A stretch of DNA of 10,871 bases from a bacterium (GTDB lineage Bacteria > Chloroflexota > Dormibacteria > Aeolococcales > Bog-877), in contig JAKBTP010000224.1 in NCBI GenBank assembly GCA_021844355.1, positions 6,577-17,447 on the forward strand, read 5' to 3'. The translations under genes were made by a program, and so were the position numbers. Below, in pieces: positions 6,224 through 10,871 of the stretch; the first letter of the stretch is position 1, and each line of letters starts with the position of its first letter. The notes under the pieces were generated by a model. That model was not told the origin of the DNA. It saw nothing but the letters and a program-made list of their open reading frames with translations, and did not search any database.

Positions 6224-7891
6224 GTGACTCAGAGACCGGACCGGGAGAGCCCGCCCAACCTTGTGGACTACGAGGCGGAGGTGGCGTCGCCACCTCCCGT
6301 GATCCCCGAGCGCTTCAACTACGTGCTGGACATCCTGGAGGCGCGTGCCGCCGCTCGTCCCGACGAGCTGGCGCTCCTTTCCCTGGGACCGGCCGGTGAG
6401 GTGGTGGGTGAGCACTCCTTCGCTGACCTGGCGTCCGCCAGCCGGAGGGTGGCTCATGCGCTGAGGGCTCTGGGGGTGGGCCACGGAGACCGGGTGTTCG
6501 TGCTCCTGCCCCGTATCCCCGAGTGGTATTTCGCAGTCCTGGGGGCGATCCGGGTGGGCGCGGTGCCGATGCCGGCCACGGTGCAGCTCACCGCCCGCGA
6601 CATCGCCTACCGGGTGAGCCGGGCCGAGGCCGTGGCGGCGATCTGCGACAGCCAGCACGCTCCCAAACTGGAGGAGGTGGCCGACCTCATGCCCTCGCTC
6701 AAGGTCCGGATCGCGGTGGGCCGGCCCGTGGGGGATGGATGGGCGACGCTCGGGTCCCTCATGGAGCGGGCCGCGGATGCCCCCTCCCCGGCAGATCCCA
6801 CGGCTGCTTCGGACCCCATGCTCCTCTACTTCACCTCGGGGACCGTGGCCCACCCCAAGATGGTGCTGCACACCCAGGCCAGCTACGGGCTGGGCCACCG
6901 CGCCACGGCGCGCTACTGGCAGGACCTGCGCCCGGGTGACCTCCACTGGACCATCTCCGACACCGGATGGGCCAAGGCGGCCTGGGGCAAGCTGTTCGGG
7001 CAGTGGGCCGAGGGCGCGGCGGTGGTCCAGATGAACATGGGCAAGCCGGACCCGGACCTGCTGCTGGACGTGATCGCCCGCTACGGGATCACCACCTTCT
7101 GCGCCCCACCCACCATCTACCGCTCGCTGGTGCTCGCCGACCTCACCCGGCCTGACCTCTCCCGGCTGCGTCACTGCGTGGCGGCCGGGGAGCCTCTGAA
7201 CCCGGAGGTCATCCGCCAGTGGCGGGAGGGGGTGGGGCTGCCCATATACGACGGCTACGGTCAGACCGAGACGGTGAACGTGGTGGCCAACTTCCGCTGC
7301 CTCCCCATCCGGCCCGGCTCGATGGGTAAGCCAGTTCCCGGGTACCAGGTGGACGTGGTCGATGACTTCGGCGAGGTGCTCGGGGTGGGGGAGGAGGGAA
7401 ACATAGCGGTCCGGGCCGCCCCGCGCCGTCCGCTGGGGCTGTTCGCCGGTTACTACCGTGATCCCGAGGCCACGGCCGCTTCCTTCCGGGGTGACTGGTA
7501 CCTGACCGGTGACCGGGGCCGCAGGGACGAGGACGGCTACCTCTGGTTCGAGAGCCGGGCCGACGATGTCATCACCTCCTCCGCCTACCGGATCGGACCG
7601 TTCGAGGTCGAGTCGGCGCTGGTGGAGCATCCGGCGGTGGCCGAGGCGGCCGTGGTCGGCAAGCCTGATCCGATGCGCACCCAGATCGTCACCGCGTTCG
7701 TGATCCTGGCCCCCGGACACCAGGCCTCGGACGAGCTGGCCCGGGAACTCCAGGAGCACGTGCGCCGGGTCACCGCACCCTACAAGTACCCCCGCGAGAT
7801 CCACTTCGTCTCGGAGTTGCCCAAGACCGTGAGCGGGAAGATCCGGCGCACCGAGCTGCGGGAGCGGCTGCAGGCCGGGTCCGGGATCTGA
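6224..7891 (+). CDS. AMP-forming acyl-CoA synthetase, medium-chain (ACSM)-like
   Basis: Two-step ligase: carboxylate plus ATP to acyl-AMP, then to acyl-CoA. 555 residues, ANL superfamily. Motifs: A3 phosphate loop YFTSGTVAHPK (202-212), WTISDTGWAKAAWGKLFG (242-259, the wording of medium-chain/butyrate-CoA ligases), acyl-pocket region APPTIYR, A5 DGYGQTET (343-350), A7 YLTGD (426-430), A8 hinge ESRADDVI (443-450), and catalytic A10 lysine Lys539 in PKTVSGKIRR. No membrane segment or signal peptide. In A3 the usual Thr/Ser-Gly after SGT is Val-Ala, a deviation in a flexible loop that need not abolish activity. The real substrate (medium-chain, branched or aromatic acid) cannot be told. It interrupts the tsaD-groES neighbourhood, has its own promoter, and is followed by hairpins that probably end its transcript. 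Confidence 0.88.
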   Translation: MTQRPDRESPPNLVDYEAEVASPPPVIPERFNYVLDILEARAAARPDELALLSLGPAGEVVGEHSFADLASASRRVAHALRALGVGHGDRVFVLLPRIPEWYFAVLGAIRVGAVPMPATVQLTARDIAYRVSRAEAVAAICDSQHAPKLEEVADLMPSLKVRIAVGRPVGDGWATLGSLMERAADAPSPADPTAASDPMLLYFTSGTVAHPKMVLHTQASYGLGHRATARYWQDLRPGDLHWTISDTGWAKAAWGKLFGQWAEGAAVVQMNMGKPDPDLLLDVIARYGITTFCAPPTIYRSLVLADLTRPDLSRLRHCVAAGEPLNPEVIRQWREGVGLPIYDGYGQTETVNVVANFRCLPIRPGSMGKPVPGYQVDVVDDFGEVLGVGEEGNIAVRAAPRRPLGLFAGYYRDPEATAASFRGDWYLTGDRGRRDEDGYLWFESRADDVITSSAYRIGPFEVESALVEHPAVAEAAVVGKPDPMRTQIVTAFVILAPGHQASDELARELQEHVRRVTAPYKYPREIHFVSELPKTVSGKIRRTELRERLQAGSGI

Positions 7892-7928
7892 GCTGGCAGG
7901 CGGCTGGGGCGATCTGGCTCACCCCCCG

Positions 7929-7999
7929 GCCGGCACCGCGCGGCACCGGGATGCCGCGCTCCCCGGCTGGGCGTCCCGCTGGGAGGCGGGGGGCCGGGG
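7929..7999 (+). terminator. Strong overlapping hairpins after the acyl-CoA synthetase gene, putative terminator
   Basis: A perfect 8-bp stem, GCGCGGCA (7938-7945) with TGCCGCGC (7952-7959) and a 6-base loop, is extended by an outer 5-bp stem GCCGG (7929-7933) / CCGGC (7963-7967). A second hairpin pairs CCCCGGC (7961-7967) with GCCGGGG (7993-7999) and encloses TCCC/GGGA (7974-7977 / 7981-7984). The two share 7963-7967, so the outer stem of the first and the second hairpin exclude each other. No T-run follows; terminators without one are common in GC-rich bacteria, so the assignment rests on position after a stop codon. Confidence 0.5.
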
Positions 8000-8005
8000 C
8001 TGCCA

Positions 8006-8039
8006 CTTAACACGCCCTTAACCCGAAGGTAGCAACAAT
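8006..8039 (+). promoter_or_regulatory. PHO-box-like direct repeat and promoter region of the phosphate permease
   Basis: CTTAAC occurs at 8006-8011 and again at 8017-8022, so the units repeat with an 11-base period (TTAACA at 8007-8012, TTAACC at 8018-8023). PhoB/PhoP-type regulators bind direct repeats of about this period (B. subtilis TT-A-A/C/T-A-C/T-A; E. coli CTGTCAT; Streptomyces GTTCACC). AACAAT (8034-8039), a -10-like element, follows the second TTAACC by 10 bases, the distance at which a PHO box replaces a -35 box. The rest of the 199-base gap 7892-8090 holds the hairpins above and a ribosome binding site GGGAGG (8073-8078), 12 bases before the ATG. Confidence 0.45.
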
Positions 8040-8090
8040 CGAGTCAGCCCTTATTCAAGAGCACAAGCGCCAGGGAGGGTCGGATTCCAG

Positions 8091-9500
8091 ATGTCGAGGG
8101 ACACGATCAGTAGGGGCGTGGTCGACGCTCTGAACGAGGCGCCCATCGGGCGCTTCCACATGCGCGTGCTGTTCACCGCCGGGATGGGTTTCTTCACCGA
8201 CGCCTACGACCTGTTCATCATCGGCGTTGCCCTGGCGCTGATCAAGGTGGAGTACCACCCGTCTCCCTTCGTGATCGGTTTGGTCGGCAGCACCGCCCTG
8301 ATCGCGGCTTTGATCGGAGCCACCGTGTTCGGGCGGATAGCGGACGTCTTCGGCCGCAAGGCGGTCTACGGGCTGGAGGCCGCCCTGATGGCGGTGGCCG
8401 CCGTGGGCAGCGCCCTCTCGCCCAACCTGGCCTGGCTGATCGCCTGGCGCTTCGTCCTGGGGATCGGCATCGGGGGCGACTACCCGGTCAGCGCGGTGAT
8501 CATGAGCGAGTACTCCAACCGCAAGAACCGCGGGCGCCTGGTGAGCATGGTGTTCTCGATGCAGGCCCTTGGCCTGATCATGGGGCCGGTCGTGGCCCTG
8601 GTGATCCTGGCCCTGGGCGTCAACCATGACTTGGCATGGAGGCTCATGCTGGGGCTCGGCGCCGTGCCCGCCCTGGGGGTGATCTATCTGCGCCGCAAGA
8701 TGCCGGAGTCGCCCCGTTTCATGGCCAGGGTGCAGGGGCGCGACCAGGCCGCGGCCGCCGCCCTGAGCTCGTACACGCATGATCAGCTGCGGGCCGACGC
8801 GGGGACGGTCGAACCGCGGGTGCGGCTGTCGCTGCGGCAGTTCGTCTCCAACCCCCGCTACCTGCTGCTGCTGGTGGGCACGGCCGGCAGCTGGTTCATG
8901 CTCGACTACACCTTTTACGGCAACAGCATCTCCTCCCCACTGATCCTCAAGGCTCTGGCTCCCCACGCCACCCTCATCCAGGACACCGCGATGACCCTGC
9001 TGGTCTTCTGCCTGTTCGCCCTGCCCGGGTACATCTTCGCCTTCCTGGCGATAGATCGGGTCGGACATAGAAGGCTGCAGTTCCTGGGGTTCGCCGGGAT
9101 GGCTGTCGCCTTTCTGCTGATCGCCTTGGTGCCGGGGATCGTGAAGGAGGTCGCTCCGTTCGTGGTGCTGTACGGGATCAGCTACTTCTTCACCGAGTTC
9201 GGGCCCAACACGACCACCTTCGTGCTGCCCTCCGAGCTCTATCCTGTCTCCGCCCGCACCACCGGCCATGGCATATCCGCCGGCACTGGCAAGGTGGGGG
9301 CATTCATCGGCACCTTCACCTTCCCGGTGGTGCTCAGCACCCTGGGGCTGTCCGGAGTCATGCTGATCGCCACCTCCACCGCGGTGATGGGGATCCTGGT
9401 CACCTTCCTGCTGCCCGAGCCCAGTGGCAAGACCCTGGAGGACGCCAGCAGCGAGGACCTGTTGGCGGTCCATCCGCCCCTGCAAGCAGTCAACGTCTGA
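8091..9500 (+). CDS. MFS permease, probable phosphate:proton symporter (PHS/Pho84-PHT1 type)
   Basis: Twelve-helix inner-membrane transporter, 469 residues, with a soluble central loop at about 205-250. It carries the PHS family wording GMGFFTDAYD (31-40) and GGDYPVSAVIMSE (128-140). Residues that bind phosphate in the crystal structure of the fungal symporter PiPT have counterparts here at matching spacing: Tyr131 (GGDYP), Gln158 (SMQALG), Trp268, Asp272 and Tyr276 (WFMLDYTFY), Asn373 (GPNTTTF); the conserved lysine of the ISAGTGKVGA segment is Lys401. MFS motif GRIADVFGRK is at 81-90 and PEPSGKTLE at 442-450. The most likely substrate is inorganic phosphate taken up with protons. A sugar or organic-acid MFS permease is less likely because the whole substrate set is retained. 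ATG 8091 fits the family N-terminus (NEAPIGRFH before helix 1). Flanked by putative PHO box and terminator, so probably a single-gene transcript. Confidence 0.88.
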   Translation: MSRDTISRGVVDALNEAPIGRFHMRVLFTAGMGFFTDAYDLFIIGVALALIKVEYHPSPFVIGLVGSTALIAALIGATVFGRIADVFGRKAVYGLEAALMAVAAVGSALSPNLAWLIAWRFVLGIGIGGDYPVSAVIMSEYSNRKNRGRLVSMVFSMQALGLIMGPVVALVILALGVNHDLAWRLMLGLGAVPALGVIYLRRKMPESPRFMARVQGRDQAAAAALSSYTHDQLRADAGTVEPRVRLSLRQFVSNPRYLLLLVGTAGSWFMLDYTFYGNSISSPLILKALAPHATLIQDTAMTLLVFCLFALPGYIFAFLAIDRVGHRRLQFLGFAGMAVAFLLIALVPGIVKEVAPFVVLYGISYFFTEFGPNTTTFVLPSELYPVSARTTGHGISAGTGKVGAFIGTFTFPVVLSTLGLSGVMLIATSTAVMGILVTFLLPEPSGKTLEDASSEDLLAVHPPLQAVNV

Positions 9501-9521
9501 CCTCGGATTTCCCCATGCTCC

Positions 9522-9556
9522 GGTCGGCCCCCAGCGCTGCCGTTGGGGGCCAGACC
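9522..9556 (+). terminator. Hairpin terminator after the phosphate permease
   Basis: GGCCCCCAGCG (9526-9536) pairs with CGTTGGGGGCC (9541-9551): 11 bp with one G-U pair and a CTGC loop. Beyond one bulged A (9552), GGTC (9522-9525) pairs with GACC (9553-9556). It starts 22 bases after the permease stop and ends before the groES promoter. No T-tract follows, so intrinsic termination strength is uncertain. Confidence 0.6.
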
Positions 9557-9579
9557 TGTGTCAGTACGACGGACGACAG

Positions 9580-9610
9580 TTGCCAACTCCCCACCTGGAG
9601 GTGCTAAACT
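9580..9610 (+). promoter_or_regulatory. Predicted groES-groEL promoter
   Basis: TTGCCA (9580-9585) and TAAACT (9605-9610) with a 19-base spacer, longer than the optimal 17. The predicted start near 9617 falls inside the CIRCE element, the usual arrangement for a HrcA-repressed vegetative promoter. No sigma-32-type heat-shock promoter is evident. Confidence 0.5.
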
Positions 9611-9611
9611 C

Positions 9612-9638
9612 TTAGCACTCGGTACGGTTGAGTGCTAA
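9612..9638 (+). promoter_or_regulatory. CIRCE operator (HrcA binding site)
   Basis: Exact consensus inverted repeat: TTAGCACTC (9612-9620), nine-base spacer GGTACGGTT, GAGTGCTAA (9630-9638). HrcA bound here represses groESL until heat or protein stress titrates GroEL away. An additional partial half-site, GGTGCTAA (9600-9607), lies just upstream and overlaps the predicted -10 box. hrcA itself is not in the window. Confidence 0.97.
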
Positions 9639-9656
9639 TCAGAGGAGGAGGTCGCA

Positions 9657-9968
9657 ATGAGCCTCAAGCTACGCCCGCTGGCAGACCGCGTCGTCGTCAA
9701 GCCCCTGGAGCGCGAGGAGACCACCAAGAGTGGGATCGTGCTTCCGGACACCGCCAAGGAGAAGCCCCAGGAGGGGCTGATCGAGGCCGTCGGGAACGGC
9801 AAGTACAACGAGCAGACCGGACAGCGGGTGGAACTCGACGTCAAGGTCGGGGATCGGGTGATCTACGCGAAGTACGCCGGGTCCGAGATCAAGATCGATG
9901 ACCAGGAGTACCTCATCCTGTCCGAGCGTGACGTCCTGGCGGTGGTTTCGCCCAACGGCAAGGCCTGA
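9657..9968 (+). CDS. groES: Co-chaperonin GroES (Cpn10)
   Basis: Heptameric lid of the GroEL chamber. 103 residues, near the family norm. LRPLADRVVVKPL is the N-terminal signature; the mobile loop EETTKSGIVLPDTAKEKPQEG carries the hydrophobic IVL that docks on GroEL; KVGDRVIYAKYAGSEIKID and the C-terminal YLILSERDVLAVV complete the fold. ATG 9657 is preceded by the strong site AGGAGG (9646-9651) five bases upstream. First gene of the CIRCE-controlled operon; groEL follows after 64 bases. Confidence 0.98.
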   Translation: MSLKLRPLADRVVVKPLEREETTKSGIVLPDTAKEKPQEGLIEAVGNGKYNEQTGQRVELDVKVGDRVIYAKYAGSEIKIDDQEYLILSERDVLAVVSPNGKA

Positions 9969-9976
9969 GGCCCGGC

Positions 9977-10002
9977 GCCGCGGCCCCCGAGGGGGCCGCG
10001 GC
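9977..10002 (+). other. Strong hairpin between groES and groEL
   Basis: GCCGCGGCCCCC (9977-9988) and GGGGGCCGCGGC (9991-10002) are perfectly complementary; allowing for loop geometry this is an 11-bp all-GC stem with a CGAG tetraloop. It starts 8 bases after the groES stop. No T-run follows, only a short palindrome CTCGCGAG (10004-10011). It may act as partial terminator, processing site or mRNA stabiliser setting the GroES:GroEL ratio. It is too close to groEL to be a full operon end. Confidence 0.7.
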
Positions 10003-10019
10003 CCTCGCGAGTGAAGCAT

Positions 10020-10024
10020 GGAGG
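10020..10024 (+). promoter_or_regulatory. groEL: Ribosome binding site for the TTG start of groEL
   Basis: GGAGG at 10020-10024 lies eight bases before TTG 10033. The in-frame ATG at 10018 meets a stop codon (TGA, 10027-10029), and the GTG at 10026 is out of frame, so TTG 10033 is the only start giving the conserved MTAKQLKFD N-terminus. Confidence 0.75.
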
Positions 10025-10032
10025 CGTGACCC

Positions 10033-10871
10033 TTGACAGCCAAGCAGCTTAAGTTCGACGACGCCGCCCGGGAGGCTCTGCTCCGGGGGGCGGCTCAGGC
10101 GGCGCAGGTGGTGCGGCCCACCCTCGGCCCGAGGGGCCGGGCGGCGGTGCTGGACCGCAAGTACGGCAGCCCCCAGGTCAGCAACGACGGGGCGACCATC
10201 CTGCGTGACCTGGAGCTTGCCGACCACTTCGAGAACATGGGGGCACAGCTGCTGGCGGAGGCGTCCAAGCGCACCAACGATCGGGCCGGCGATGGCACCA
10301 CCACCGCCGCCGTGCTGGCTGAGGCCATGCTCCGAGAGGGGCTGCACAACCTCCAGTCCGGAGCTTCCGCCATGGCTCTGAAGCGTGGCATGGACCAGGC
10401 TGTGGATGCCGTGCTCCGCGAGCTCGACCGCCTCAGCCGGCCGCTCGAGGGGCGCGCGGACACCGAGAGGGTAGCCACTGTCTCCAGCGGTAGCCGCGAG
10501 ATCGGCGCCATGATCGCCGATGCCATGGAGAAGGTGACGGCCGACGGGGTGATCACCGTCGAGGAGGGCTCCGGTCTGGAGACGGAGATCGAGGTGGTCG
10601 AGGGAATGCAGTTCGACCGGGGGTGGGTGTCTCCCTATCTGGTGACCGACCAGAAGAGCATGGAGGCCGTGCTGGACAACCCCCTGATCCTCATCACCAC
10701 CAAGAAGATCTCCGCGGTCAAGGACCTGCTCCCGGCGCTGGAGCTGGCGGTGAACGCGGCCCGACCCCTCCTCCTGGTGGCCGAGGACCTCGAGGGGGAG
10801 GCCCTTGCGACCCTGGTGGTCAACCGGATGCGGGGGACGGTGAGTGCCTGCGCCGTCAAGGCGCCGGGCTT
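10033..10871 (+). CDS. groEL: Chaperonin GroEL (Cpn60), 5' part (runs off window)
   Basis: ATP-driven protein-folding chamber subunit, cytoplasmic. About 279 of roughly 540 codons are present: the N-terminal equatorial and intermediate domains and a large part of the apical domain. Seen: AKQLKFD, TLGPRGR nucleotide loop, SNDGAT (Mg/ATP aspartate), AGDGTTTA with the catalytic aspartate, LKRGMDQAV, DGVITVEEG, EGMQFDRGW.SPY, EDLEGEALATLVVN and AVKAPG at the edge. Starts at TTG. Deviations: the usually invariant lysine of TLGPKGR is Arg, and the ISANNDEEIG-type segment reads VSSGSREIG, one residue shorter than in E. coli. GroEL of some Chloroflexi-like lineages also looks shortened here, so this may be a phylogenetic trait rather than damage. 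No frameshift is seen in the portion present. Confidence 0.97.
   Translation, partial: MTAKQLKFDDAAREALLRGAAQAAQVVRPTLGPRGRAAVLDRKYGSPQVSNDGATILRDLELADHFENMGAQLLAEASKRTNDRAGDGTTTAAVLAEAMLREGLHNLQSGASAMALKRGMDQAVDAVLRELDRLSRPLEGRADTERVATVSSGSREIGAMIADAMEKVTADGVITVEEGSGLETEIEVVEGMQFDRGWVSPYLVTDQKSMEAVLDNPLILITTKKISAVKDLLPALELAVNAARPLLLVAEDLEGEALATLVVNRMRGTVSACAVKAPG

Noticed and set aside
5246..7804. Very long open frame on the minus strand across tsaD and the acyl-CoA synthetase
   Set aside because: Its translation is low-complexity (rich in His, Gly, Gln, Arg, Pro), resembles no family and lies antisense to two well-conserved genes; such frames are expected in GC-rich DNA.
8055..9485. Long minus-strand open frame opposite the phosphate permease
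   Set aside because: Composition is Gly/Gln/His/Asp-rich without domain features, and it is the mirror of a membrane-protein gene with clear motifs.
9632..9901. Alternative plus-strand frame overlapping groES
   Set aside because: It is a shifted reading of groES; the groES frame has full family similarity, a strong ribosome binding site and the CIRCE promoter.
10018..10029. ATG at 10018 as groEL start
   Set aside because: It is in frame but reads Met-Glu-Ala-stop; TTG 10033 gives the conserved N-terminus.
1..10871. Mobile elements, CRISPR, toxin-antitoxin or defence genes
   Set aside because: No transposase, integrase, spaced repeats or short two-gene modules were found; all coding space is explained by housekeeping families.

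Overview
The window is a GC-rich (about 70% by eye) bacterial chromosome segment in which every gene lies on the + strand and gaps are short. It is housekeeping DNA: I see no phage, insertion sequence, CRISPR array, tRNA or rRNA. The order alr ... tsaE-tsaB-rimI-tsaD ... groES-groEL is the conserved one I know from actinobacteria (for example the mycobacterial alr-tsaE-tsaB-rimI-tsaD-groES-groEL1 block). Frequent GTG/TTG starts and a possible leaderless start fit an actinobacterium or a high-GC relative such as Dormibacterota or Chloroflexota. The sequence alone does not settle the phylum.

Layout. (1) 1-816: 3' part of alr (alanine racemase, D-alanine for peptidoglycan). (2) 842-3534: thiamine genes, namely a ThiE-ThiS fusion, thiG and thiL. 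They cover thiazole formation, the joining of thiazole and pyrimidine, and the final phosphorylation; ThiC, ThiD, ThiF and the ThiO/ThiH step must be encoded elsewhere. (3) 3543-6154: tsaE-tsaB-rimI-tsaD, a tightly coupled cluster with 4-8 base overlaps. TsaB, TsaD and TsaE form the t6A tRNA-modification machinery, and RimI is the ribosomal-protein/N-terminal acetyltransferase that usually travels with them. (4) 6224-7891: an AMP-forming acyl-CoA synthetase of the medium-chain type with its own predicted promoter. (5) 8091-9500: an MFS permease carrying the phosphate-binding residues of the PHS (Pho84/PHT1) phosphate:proton symporters, preceded by an 11-bp-period direct repeat resembling a PHO box. 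(6) 9580-10871: the heat-shock operon groES-groEL under a perfect CIRCE operator, with a strong hairpin between the genes; groEL starts with TTG and runs off the end of the window.

Points deserving most attention are the ThiE-ThiS fusion, the phosphate symporter with its putative PHO box placed between tsaD and groES, the extra half-site next to CIRCE, and the groES/groEL intergenic hairpin. I found no convincing evidence for an undescribed multi-gene system.
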